A stretch of DNA of 64,000 nucleotides, from NCBI RefSeq assembly GCF_018449635.1, contig NZ_JAAVUV010000010.1, forward strand, positions 220,748 through 284,747, given 5' to 3'. The stretch is from Caballeronia sp. dw_276 (GTDB lineage Bacteria; Pseudomonadota; Gammaproteobacteria; Burkholderiales; Burkholderiaceae). Made by a program: the position numbers and the translations under genes. Positions 26,848 through 34,579 of the stretch are shown here, piece by piece (within the stretch, counting starts at the first letter, position 1; every line of letters starts with the position of its first letter). The notes under the pieces were generated by a model. The model was not told the origin of the DNA and ran no database searches. It was given only the letters and a program-made list of their open reading frames with translations.

Positions 26848-27759
26848 CTATTTGGCGACGTCTTCATCTGTGTCTTTACCGCTGTTGCGCGCCTTGTCCA
26901 TAGCAAGCGCACGCGTGTACAGGGCATTGCGCGATGCCCCCGTCAATGTGGCTGCCAGCCGCGCCGCGCTACTCACCGACAACTCTTCCAGCAAGGTCTC
27001 GAGCAACACGTCGTGCGCGTTCTCGGCGGCTTCCTGCTGCGGCGCCCCTTCCACCACCAATACAAATTCGCCGCGTTGGCGGTTGGCATCGGCGGCTAAC
27101 CACGTTGGCCCTTCGGCCAGGGTGCATTGGTGAATGCTCTCATGTAACTTGGTCAGCTCTCGGGCAATCAGCAGTTTCCTGTCGCCGCCGAACGCACGTT
27201 CAAGCGCCTGCACGGTTTCCACTATCCGATGCGGTGCTTCGTAGAAAACGAGCGCCGGCGCGTGCGTGAGCAAAGAGTGCAATTGCGTGTCGCGCTGCTT
27301 CGTCTTGGTCGCAAGAAAGCCAATGAACGAGAACGTGTGAACCCACGCGCCGGCAACGCTCAACGCCGTTGTGAGCGCGCTTGCGCCTGGCAACGGAATG
27401 ACGGGAAAGCCGGCTTCGCGCACAGCATCGACTAGTTTTGCGCCTGGATCCGAGATGCCTGGCGTGCCGGCATCGGAGACACACGCAATGCGTTCGCCAT
27501 TGCGCAAATGCGCGATCACATGTTCGGCGGCGCTGCGCTCGTTGTGTTCGTGTACCGCGATGGTCGGCTTCGAAATGCCGTAGCGCGAGAGCAATTGCGA
27601 CGTGTTGCGCGTGTCTTCGGCGGCCACCCGGTCGACCAGTCCAAGCACGTGCAGCGCGCGCACCGTAATGTCCGCGACATTGCCGATGGGCGTCGCGACT
27701 ATGTAAAGCGCGCCAGCCGGAAACTGCTGGCCGTGGGCAAGTTCGGTGAGTGGAGTCAT
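26848..27759 (-). CDS. rsmI: 16S rRNA (cytidine(1402)-2'-O)-methyltransferase
   Basis: A 303-residue tetrapyrrole-methylase-fold enzyme that 2'-O-methylates C1402 in the ribosomal P site. Near the N terminus, LYIVATPIGNVADITVRAL and RVAAEDTRNTSQLLSRYGI are diagnostic. VSDAGTPGISDPGAKLV and PLPGASALTTALSVAG follow, as in E. coli YraL. The C-terminal region (SAARLAATLTGASRNALY) is the usual helical tail. The start at 27759 was chosen by homology in length (E. coli 286); an ATG at 27774 is an alternative. It is divergent from yraN, 39 bases away, preserving the yraL/yraN neighbourhood. Confidence 0.95.
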   Translation of the reverse strand: MTPLTELAHGQQFPAGALYIVATPIGNVADITVRALHVLGLVDRVAAEDTRNTSQLLSRYGISKPTIAVHEHNERSAAEHVIAHLRNGERIACVSDAGTPGISDPGAKLVDAVREAGFPVIPLPGASALTTALSVAGAWVHTFSFIGFLATKTKQRDTQLHSLLTHAPALVFYEAPHRIVETVQALERAFGGDRKLLIARELTKLHESIHQCTLAEGPTWLAADANRQRGEFVLVVEGAPQQEAAENAHDVLLETLLEELSVSSAARLAATLTGASRNALYTRALAMDKARNSGKDTDEDVAK

Positions 27760-27798
27760 GAGGGCGGGTGGCATGCGAAGAGCGCATTGTGCCACGCG

Positions 27799-28185
27799 AT
27801 GCAATACAACTTTTTGGGGAACGGGGTGTCGAAAACGATCGGAAGCGCGTTCGAGCAGCGCGCGCTGGAATATCTGCAGCGTCAGCGGCTGCGCTTTGTG
27901 ACGCGCAACTTCGTGTGTCGTGGCGGCGAGATCGACCTTGTAATGCGCGAAATTGGCAGCACGCGAACGCTGGTATTCGTGGAAGTGCGCGCGCGGCGCA
28001 GCCGGCAGTTTGCAGCGGCCGCCGCGAGCATTGGCGCCCATAAGCAGCGGCGGCTCGTGCTTGCGGCGCAGCATTATCTGATGACGTGGCGTGGTGCGTT
28101 ACCCGCGTGCCGCTTCGATGTCATTGCGTTCGACGCAGGCCGTATCGTCTGGTTGCGCGATGCCTTTCGTGCAGATATGTCGTGA
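27799..28185 (+). CDS. yraN: YraN family (UPF0102) nuclease-fold protein
   Basis: A 128-residue protein. GSAFEQRALEYLQRQRLRFV, NFVCRGGEIDLVMRE and VFVEVRARRS form the YraN pattern, a restriction-endonuclease-like fold with the E..D..ExK-type residues; its cellular role is uncertain. A GTG at 27826 with GGGGA upstream (beginning SKTIGSAFE) is a plausible alternative start to the ATG used here. It heads the rightward series yraN, diaA, dolP, cytochrome c, although 166 bases separate it from diaA. Confidence 0.88.
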   Translation: MQYNFLGNGVSKTIGSAFEQRALEYLQRQRLRFVTRNFVCRGGEIDLVMREIGSTRTLVFVEVRARRSRQFAAAAASIGAHKQRRLVLAAQHYLMTWRGALPACRFDVIAFDAGRIVWLRDAFRADMS

Positions 28186-28351
28186 AACTCGCGTGCATCT
28201 TGAGTATCGGGGACAACGAGTGCGGTAAACTGCGCGGAGCCTGAAACGCAGGGCCGCCGGAAGACCGGCACGCCGGCCGCCGGGCTCGCAAACCGCCGAA
28301 GTAACCCGCCACTGAACTACCGCGCAGGTCGCGGCCGATAACCGAGAGTCG

Positions 28352-28939
28352 ATGTCCGTCGAACGAATCCAGCAGCATTTCCGCGAAAGTGCGACCGTCC
28401 AGCGCGAGGCAACCGATACGCTTGCGTTTCCTATTGCTGCTGCCATCGACGTGTTGTTTGGCGCGCTCGCCAACGGTTCGCGGATTCTCGCGTGCGGTAA
28501 CGGGGGCTCGGCGGCCAACGCGCAGCGGCTCGTGGCAACACTCGTTGGCCAGTTCGAGCGCGAGCGTCCCGGCCTGCCCGCCATCTCGCTCGATGCAAAC
28601 GCGGTGACGCTGACGGCGATCGGGAACAGTTCCGCGTTCGAGGAGATCTACTCGAAGCAAGTGCGAGCACTTGGACAGGCGGGTGACGTATTGGTCGTCA
28701 TCTCCACGTCGGGCAACTCGGTCAACTTGTTGGCGGCGATCCAGGAAGCGCATGAGCGCGAGATGTTCGTCATTGCGCTGACGGGCAGCGGTGGTGGCGT
28801 GATCAGCGAAGTGCTCGCCGATACCGATATCCAAATCTGCGTGCCGTCCGAGCGGGCGGCGCGAATCCAGGAAGTCCATCTGTTAACCATTCATTGCTTG
28901 TGCGATGGCATCGACGCGATGCTGCTGGGCGACGAATGA
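28352..28939 (+). CDS. diaA: DnaA initiator-associating protein DiaA (SIS domain)
   Basis: A 195-residue sugar-isomerase-domain protein. ILACGNGGSAANAQRLVATL near residue 46, RERPGLPAISLD near residue 71 and VVISTSGNSVNLLAAI near residue 115 match both GmhA and DiaA. The neighbourhood rsmI / yraN / diaA / dolP is the E. coli yraL-yraN-yraO-yraP order, and ARIQEVHLLTIHCLCDGID near the end resembles DiaA closely, so DiaA is preferred over phosphoheptose isomerase. DiaA tetramers bind several DnaA molecules to time replication initiation. A GAGAG motif precedes the ATG. Confidence 0.88.
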   Translation: MSVERIQQHFRESATVQREATDTLAFPIAAAIDVLFGALANGSRILACGNGGSAANAQRLVATLVGQFERERPGLPAISLDANAVTLTAIGNSSAFEEIYSKQVRALGQAGDVLVVISTSGNSVNLLAAIQEAHEREMFVIALTGSGGGVISEVLADTDIQICVPSERAARIQEVHLLTIHCLCDGIDAMLLGDE

Positions 28940-28958
28940 TCTCAAGGGGAACGAGTTG

Positions 28959-29765
28959 ATGAACACGACACGCGTCAAATCGACGCTTGCCAAGGCCACG
29001 TTGCTGGCTGGACTGTTATCGGGCGTCGCGCTGAGCATGCAGGGCTGCGCGCTTCTGGCAATCGGCGCAATGGGCGGCGCCGTGGGCGGCGGCACGCTGG
29101 TCGCAACCGACCGGCGTACGCTCGGCGCGCAAACCGAGGATCGTGAGATCCAGGTGAAAGCGAAGAGCCGGATTGGCGAAACGCTTCCCGATCAGGCGCA
29201 TGTGAGCGTGACCGTGTTCAACCGCCGTGTGCTCCTCACCGGCGAAGTGCCGGCCGAGCAATGGAAGCAGAAGGCCGAAGAGGTGGTGCGCGGCATCAAC
29301 AACGTGAACAGCATCGTGAACGAGCTTGCCGTCCAAGGCGCGAGTTTGCTGTCATCGCGTACCAACGATGCTTATCTCGAAAGTCGCGTGAAGGGTGCGC
29401 TGGTCGGCGAGAAGGATCTGCGCGCGAATTTCTACAAGGTGGTTTGCGAGCGCAGCACGGTGTATTTGATGGGGCTCGTCACGCGTGAGGAAGGTACGGC
29501 CGGTGCGAATGTCGCGGCGCAAGTGCCTGGTGTCGAGCAGGTTGTGAAGGTGTTCCAGTACATCAAGCCTGAAGATGCGCAGGCGTTGTCGGCGGCGGCT
29601 GCATCGGGCGCGAGCGCGCCGGCGGTGACGCCTATCGACGATAACCCCACGGTCGGCGCCGTACCGGATTCATCGGTGAGCTCGAAGCCGCTTGATGGCA
29701 CATCGCCCGCGCCGGTTAAAAACTCGGATGTGCATCCGGGCAATCCTGCACCGGCGGCAAAATGA
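28959..29765 (+). CDS. dolP: BON domain outer-membrane lipoprotein DolP (YraP)
   Basis: A 268-residue lipoprotein. The signal peptide ends at Cys30 in SMQGCALLAIG. Two BON domains follow: the first around DREIQVKAKSRIGE to INNVNSIVNEL, the second around DAYLESRVKGALVGEKDLRA to VPGVEQVVKVFQYI. E. coli DolP (191 residues) supports outer-membrane integrity and localises to division sites. This version has an extra Ala/Ser/Pro-rich tail of about 60 residues. AAGGGGA precedes the ATG at 28959, 19 bases after diaA, and the last bases overlap the cytochrome gene start (ATGA), so the three form an operon. Confidence 0.93.
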   Translation: MNTTRVKSTLAKATLLAGLLSGVALSMQGCALLAIGAMGGAVGGGTLVATDRRTLGAQTEDREIQVKAKSRIGETLPDQAHVSVTVFNRRVLLTGEVPAEQWKQKAEEVVRGINNVNSIVNELAVQGASLLSSRTNDAYLESRVKGALVGEKDLRANFYKVVCERSTVYLMGLVTREEGTAGANVAAQVPGVEQVVKVFQYIKPEDAQALSAAAASGASAPAVTPIDDNPTVGAVPDSSVSSKPLDGTSPAPVKNSDVHPGNPAPAAK

Positions 29766-30124
29766 GGCAGTTGTTTTTGAGTAGCGTGGTCGCCGCGACC
29801 GGTCTGGTTGCGGCGGGGCAAAACGCTTTTGCGGCGGATGCGCCAACGTCTGCCGTTTCTCCCGCCGACGCCATGAACATCGCGCGCAAGAACGCCTGCA
29901 TGGGATGCCACGCGGTGGATCGCAAGCTGGTGGGGCCGTCGTTTCAGCAAATCGCCGAGAAGTACAAGGGCGATGCGAAGGCGCCGGCGCGGCTTGAAGG
30001 GAAGGTGAGGGACGGTGGCAGCGGCGTATGGGGCATGTTGCCAATGCCGTCACATCGTTCGATGGATTCAGGCGATATCAAGAAGGTTGTTGGCTGGATT
30101 CTGGCTGGATCGCCGGCGAAGTGA
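29762..30124 (+). CDS. c-type cytochrome (class I, c551-like)
   Basis: A 120-residue secreted monoheme cytochrome. The signal peptide ends at QNAFA-AD (about residue 25). The heme site is CMGCH at residues 46-50. KLVGPSFQQIAEKYKG and the axial-Met region WGMLPMPSH are class I features of the small c551/c5-type electron carriers. The start codon overlaps the dolP stop by four bases, so expression is coupled to dolP. Its partner oxidase or reductase is not in the window. Confidence 0.95.
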   Translation: MRQLFLSSVVAATGLVAAGQNAFAADAPTSAVSPADAMNIARKNACMGCHAVDRKLVGPSFQQIAEKYKGDAKAPARLEGKVRDGGSGVWGMLPMPSHRSMDSGDIKKVVGWILAGSPAK

Positions 30125-30149
30125 TGGGGATTTTGTCCCGTTGGATGCT

Positions 30150-30179
30150 TGTTAGGCACGCTTTAGGCTGTGCTAGAAT
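30150..30179 (+). promoter_or_regulatory. promoter of the tRNA-Ala gene
   Basis: An extended -10, TGCTAGAAT, ends at 30179, thirteen bases before the mature tRNA. A TTAGGC at 30152-30157 could be a weak -35 with 16-base spacing. Confidence 0.55.
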
Positions 30180-30191
30180 CGTTCGCACGAT

Positions 30192-30267
<76 letters not shown>

Positions 30268-30273
30268 CGATTC

Positions 30274-30307
30274 AACGACAAAACCGGCCTCGGCCGGTTT
30301 TGTCGTT
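30274..30307 (+). terminator. terminator after tRNA-Ala
   Basis: A perfect 16-base-pair stem: 30274-30289 pairs with 30292-30307 over a two-base loop, with the core CCGGCC/GGCCGG. TTT follows within the stem end. It lies seven bases past the tRNA. Confidence 0.85.
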
Positions 30308-30431
30308 TGCAGGCCGTGAGTTACCGCCCATCTGCGACGCTTCTTGACACAACTCCACGATTCTTCGCTTGACTCCGAGCTTTGACGCAATGCTATGTTT
30401 CTATCTAAGGGAAACAGGCTTTGGAGGCGAA

Positions 30432-30707
30432 ATGGCATCAACGAGCGGACGGATTGTCGTGCAGGTGACCACGGGTCAGAAGCGCGCTATTGCACGCACA
30501 GCAAGGCGGCTCGGACTGAACCCGGATGAGCTCATGCGTCAAGCGGCACAGGGCTTCGCACCATCAGAAGACGAACGCGATCTGCTCGACCTGATTAACC
30601 GTGCGAATGCATCTGCAAAGCAAGCCAGTGAATCGCTCGTTGATACGTTGTCGTTCATACAGGAGTCGAACAAGCGTATCGCCGCAATGAATGCGGGGAA
30701 TGCGTGA
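30432..30707 (+). CDS. hypothetical protein, 91 residues
   Basis: A small protein starting MASTSGRIVVQVTTGQKRAI with a basic N-terminal half (RTARRLGLNPDELMRQAAQG) that resembles a ribbon-helix-helix or short helical DNA-binding segment. The C-terminal half is probably helical (NRANASAKQASESLVDTLSF). GGAGG lies four bases before the ATG. No named family is recognised. Its stop overlaps the next start, so it and the 64-residue protein downstream form a coupled pair just past the tRNA-Ala gene. Confidence 0.7.
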   Translation: MASTSGRIVVQVTTGQKRAIARTARRLGLNPDELMRQAAQGFAPSEDERDLLDLINRANASAKQASESLVDTLSFIQESNKRIAAMNAGNA

Positions 30708-30901
30708 TGGGCGTGACTGACAAGTTGTGGGACGCGCTCACGACCGTTATCAAGATGAGCGACAACATGGTGTCACTGAACGGCAGCGTCAAGGCCCAGC
30801 AGGCGAAGGTCGAGGGATTGACAGAGCGCGTGATCCGCCTCGAAGCAACATTGGAGCTCCTGTTGCGCACCGGTGGCAGCGCCAGAAAGCTGCCTCGCTG
30901 A
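30707..30901 (+). CDS. hypothetical coiled-coil protein, 64 residues
   Basis: The start overlaps the previous gene (TGATG); a GTG at 30704 is an alternative. The protein is strongly helical, with leucine/valine heptads (MVSLNGSVKAQQAKVEGLTE, then RVIRLEATLELLLRTG), and looks like a short coiled-coil partner. No family is recognised. The tight pairing with the basic 91-residue protein suggests the two products act together. Confidence 0.65.
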   Translation: MGVTDKLWDALTTVIKMSDNMVSLNGSVKAQQAKVEGLTERVIRLEATLELLLRTGGSARKLPR

Positions 30902-31144
30902 TTGGCGAGTCATGCAATCGTTCCGTTCAGCCCACGTGACCCCAGCGCGCAAAAAAAACCGCCCAGTGCCAAAGGCAGTGAGCGGAAAGATCGGAGAGTT
31001 ACAACGACATCATGCGCTTTCATCGAGCACGCATGAGACGAAGTATGGCGCGGCGATCCATGTTGAAAAATACGAAAACTCCTAAAGCGATCGTTATGTT
31101 ATTCGTTAATCCGTATTGAACCGATTAACGAAACAAGGCTTGAT

Positions 31145-32824
31145 TCAAGCGCTCGCACCTTTTTTGCGGCTCACAATCGCTGTCTCGGATAAATCGATTT
31201 CACGCATCAGCTTGTTCAAGGTTTCATCGTTGATGGCCTGGCGCGTGCGCAGCTTCAGAAGCTCGGAGCGCTCCGCCCTGAGCGCAGCCATCTTCAGCTT
31301 TGTTTCGACCATCTCGCTTTGTCGTGCAGCGCGACGCGATTCCTCTTCATCGCCGAGTCCTTCAAGACGGCGTCTATACAGACTCATCACGCGCGCCGTG
31401 GAATCAGCGCAAAATGCCGCGCCGGTTTCATCCATCTGGCCGGTGAGATCCTCCTGCGCGGCATCGATTGCACGAATCGCCGCTTGTGCCGCGTGGCGGC
31501 GCGCGATGCGTTCTTCTGCGGCATGTGGATCGCCGCGACGCTTCAATCCGCTCAGCAATATCGGCAACCCGATCACGCCGATTAATAGCGACATCAGGAT
31601 TGTCCCTGATGCAATGAAAATGGCGAGATCGCGTCCTGGAAGTGCAGCGCCGTTCGGCAAGACTTCAGGCAACGACAACACGCCCGCGAGCGTGACCGCG
31701 CCTCGCACGCCGCCGATGGTCGTCATGGCGACCGTGCGCACGCCCGGCACCGCGTTCGATACGCCGTGCTTCGCCGCGCCGCGGCTTGCGACCCAGCGCA
31801 GCACCCACACCCACGCAAAGCGCAAGCCGTACAGCGCAATGACGACCGCGGCCACATACCCGAGCAGCAAGCCGACCTGGTAAAGACCATCGTGATGCGC
31901 CTCGATCAACGCGCGTCCAATGATGTGTGGAAACTGCAGCCCGAGCAGTATGAACACCATGCCGTTGAAGACGAATTCGATCATCGTCCAGGTGCTTGTC
32001 ATGCGGATACGCGCGGCCGTTGGGATGATCTCGCGCAGGCTCTGGAAGTTCATCATCATGCCGGCAGAAACAGCCGAGAGAATGCCCGAGCAGCCGAGTT
32101 TTTCGGCGATCAGGTAAGCCGCGAACGGAATCAGCAACGTGAGGATGACGCCGGCGGCGGGGTCATCGTCTTCTGACATTTTCACGATTCGCCGCGGAAT
32201 CGTGGTCACGAGCCAACTGATCACCGCGCCAATCACGAGGCCGCCGACGGCGATCACCACAAAACTTATCGATGCCGCGCGCAACGAGAACACGCCCGTC
32301 AGCGCGGCCGCGATCGCGAACTTCAGCGCGACGAGGCCGGACGCGTCGTTCATCAACGCCTCGCCTTCGAGGATGTGCATGAGGTTCGCCGGAATGCGGC
32401 CTTTACCCGCAATACCGCTCAACGCGACGGCGTCCGTTGGCGATAACACCGCCGCGAGCGCGAACGCGACAGGCAAGGGCATGACGGGAATCATCACGTG
32501 CAGAAACCAGCCGAGCGCGCCTACCGTCATGAACACGAGGCCGAGCGCGAGCAGCAGGATCGCGCGGCGTTGCATGAAAAATTCGCGCTTGGGGATGCGC
32601 CAGCCATCGGCGAAAAGCAGCGGCGGGATGAAGAGCATCATGAAAAGCTCGGGATCGAACGTGACATGCAGGCCGAGTCCCCGCCACGCGAGACACGCGC
32701 CGATTGCGATCTGGATCAGCGGCAAGGGCAACGTGAACGGCAATTTGCTCGCGAGCGCGCTCGTGATGAAGCCGGACAGCGCGACGGCCAGCATCAGGAT
32801 GAGTACGGTGAAAACGATATCCAT
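31145..32824 (-). CDS. Na+/H+ antiporter, CPA1 (NhaP/YjcE-like)
   Basis: A 559-residue monovalent cation:proton antiporter. About twelve membrane helices occupy residues 1-410. FALAAVLSPTDAVALSGIAG near residue 120 and LEGEALMNDASGLVALKFAI near residue 150 hold the conserved acidic ND motif. GVRGAVTLAGVLSLPE near residue 365 is the helix-10 signature. A cytoplasmic helical tail of about 140 residues, rich in charged residues (RRRLEGLGDEEESRRAARQ), resembles regulatory C-terminal domains of CPA1 proteins. It stands alone, divergent from the EAL protein gene. Confidence 0.94.
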   Translation of the reverse strand: MDIVFTVLILMLAVALSGFITSALASKLPFTLPLPLIQIAIGACLAWRGLGLHVTFDPELFMMLFIPPLLFADGWRIPKREFFMQRRAILLLALGLVFMTVGALGWFLHVMIPVMPLPVAFALAAVLSPTDAVALSGIAGKGRIPANLMHILEGEALMNDASGLVALKFAIAAALTGVFSLRAASISFVVIAVGGLVIGAVISWLVTTIPRRIVKMSEDDDPAAGVILTLLIPFAAYLIAEKLGCSGILSAVSAGMMMNFQSLREIIPTAARIRMTSTWTMIEFVFNGMVFILLGLQFPHIIGRALIEAHHDGLYQVGLLLGYVAAVVIALYGLRFAWVWVLRWVASRGAAKHGVSNAVPGVRTVAMTTIGGVRGAVTLAGVLSLPEVLPNGAALPGRDLAIFIASGTILMSLLIGVIGLPILLSGLKRRGDPHAAEERIARRHAAQAAIRAIDAAQEDLTGQMDETGAAFCADSTARVMSLYRRRLEGLGDEEESRRAARQSEMVETKLKMAALRAERSELLKLRTRQAINDETLNKLMREIDLSETAIVSRKKGASA

Positions 32825-33218
32825 ATTTTCTTAATGCGTAAGCGCGCGGATACTGAAACCCGGCGCGCCCGTGTGATAACAAGGACCAAAGTTTAGCTTG
32901 GTCGGGCGAGCGAGTCCGAATACGACGACGCACTGCAATGGTGCACGTCGCACGCCGTCTCGTGAACGAGGCGTCACGCCTCGGTGCACATTGCGTTGAA
33001 AGCTAGGTAATCCCGCAAGGACACGTGAGCACGGAGCTTGCTTTATCGATGGCGACGGGACACGCAGATTACCCGCTTAAAGATAATCGAGGGCAGCGTA
33101 TGAAACCAGGATTCAGGGCGCGGGCGACGCGACAACCAACGCAATCGATTGCGGTGATAAACGAGGATGAAATGCACGACGGACAATCGCAGCCGTGCAT
33201 TCGTCCGGGGAAGGCAAG
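32825..33218. other. divergent intergenic region between antiporter and EAL genes
   Basis: 394 bases that should hold two promoters. No gene is supported. No clear consensus promoter or operator was recognised. Confidence 0.4.
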
Positions 33219-34538
33219 ATGGCAATAGCGAATCCGGAGAAGATCAAGCCGATCTCGCCGCGAAATTTTGAACTGAGCGTGACATCGGGGTTCGACCGGT
33301 ATTCGGTTGAGCATGGCAACTGGACGCTATCGAGCGTATTCCAGCCGGTTTTCAGCCTCTCGCACATGCGGGCGGTCGGGTATGAAGGTTTGTTGCGCGC
33401 GCACGATGCGCTCGATCGCGCCGTGTCGCCACTCGATGTGTTCGGCCAGGCCGCGCGCATCGGTGAGGCGATGCAGCTCGACCGCTTGTCGCAGGCGCTG
33501 CATCTCGAAAATTTCAACGTGCTGGGCGCGCAGAACGAGTGGCTGTTCCTGAACGTGCATCCTGGCGCCTTGACCGAGCCGTATCACATGGCCGCGTTGC
33601 TGGCGAATCTCAAGCGCCTGAACATCGAGCCGCGCCGCGTGGTGCTGGAAGTGCTGGAGGACCGGGCGGACGACATCGAGAAGCTCGCCGAGGCTGTGCA
33701 GCACTTTCGTGAGCACGGCTTTCTGATTGCGCTCGATGACTTCGGCGCGGGGCATTCGAATATCGAACGGATCTGGCAACTGGATCCGGATATTGTCAAG
33801 CTGGACCGCGTGATGTTGTCGCACGCCGGGCAGTCGGCGCATACCCTGCACGGGATGAGCCAGGCGAAGCATCGGCGGAACATGGAGGCTATCTTGTGCG
33901 GCGTGGTTTCGCTGCTGCATGAAGCGGGCAAGCTGGTGTTGATCGAAGGCGTGGAGACCGAGCATGAGGCGCAACTGGCGCTCGCGAGCGGCGCGGATTT
34001 CGTGCAGGGGTTTTTCTTCGGCCGCCCGAATCCCGGTCTCGCCGATGCCCCCCAGGCGCACACGTTGATGAGCGAGTTGACCGAACGTTTTCGCTTGCAG
34101 ACCGAGGCGAAGGAGCGGCGCGTAGCAACGCGCCTTCAGCCGTATGTCCGGGCGTTCGAGCGCGCAGCCGAGCGTTTGGCGGCGGGCGAGCCGCTGGAAG
34201 AGGTGTGCTGGAATTTCCTTGCGCTCGATAACGCCGCACGATGTTTTCTTCTCGATGCGAACGGACGGCAAGCAGGCCGCAACGTGGTGCTTCGGGCTGA
34301 CCGGGCCGCGCATGAAGCGCGATTGTTGCCATTGATCGATGCCCAGGGCGCGAACTGGCTGAGGCGGCCGTATTTCAGGGACGCGCTCGGCGCACCGGAT
34401 CGCGTGCATGTGACGAAGCCTTATTTATCGATCAATGAGGCGCTGCCTTGCGTGACGTTGTCGGTGGAGACGCGCATGGGCGGCCAGCGCGTCGTGCTTT
34501 GCGGGGATATCGATTGGGAGGCGGAAGAGGAAGAATAA
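33219..34538 (+). CDS. EAL domain cyclic-di-GMP phosphodiesterase
   Basis: A 439-residue protein with an N-terminal EAL domain (residues about 35-275). The expected catalytic elements are present in order: YEGLLRA with Glu56 (EGL in place of EAL), LFLNVHPG, VVLEVLEDR, LIALDDFGAGHSN, DIVKLDR, VLIEGVE and FVQGFFFGRP. Activity against c-di-GMP is therefore likely. The C-terminal region (about 290-430, AARCFLLDANGRQAGRN) resembles a YkuI-like PAS/Cache sensor domain. GGGGAAGG precedes the ATG at 33219. No GGDEF domain is fused, and no signal peptide is present. Confidence 0.93.
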   Translation: MAIANPEKIKPISPRNFELSVTSGFDRYSVEHGNWTLSSVFQPVFSLSHMRAVGYEGLLRAHDALDRAVSPLDVFGQAARIGEAMQLDRLSQALHLENFNVLGAQNEWLFLNVHPGALTEPYHMAALLANLKRLNIEPRRVVLEVLEDRADDIEKLAEAVQHFREHGFLIALDDFGAGHSNIERIWQLDPDIVKLDRVMLSHAGQSAHTLHGMSQAKHRRNMEAILCGVVSLLHEAGKLVLIEGVETEHEAQLALASGADFVQGFFFGRPNPGLADAPQAHTLMSELTERFRLQTEAKERRVATRLQPYVRAFERAAERLAAGEPLEEVCWNFLALDNAARCFLLDANGRQAGRNVVLRADRAAHEARLLPLIDAQGANWLRRPYFRDALGAPDRVHVTKPYLSINEALPCVTLSVETRMGGQRVVLCGDIDWEAEEEE

Positions 34539-34541
34539 GTC

Positions 34542-34577
34542 TTGGCGAGCTGATTCACGCGAATCAGCTCGCGCCAA
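34542..34577. terminator. bidirectional hairpin between EAL and indolepyruvate oxidoreductase genes
   Basis: GAGCTGATTC at 34547-34556 pairs with GAATCAGCTC at 34561-34570, extended by TTGGC/GCCAA across a two-base bulge. It fills the gap between two convergent stop codons. Confidence 0.75.
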
Positions 34578-34579
34578 TT

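Noticed and set aside
28352..28939. Phosphoheptose isomerase (gmhA) identity for the SIS-domain gene
   Set aside because: Neighbourhood and the C-terminal sequence fit DiaA better; no heptose genes are nearby.
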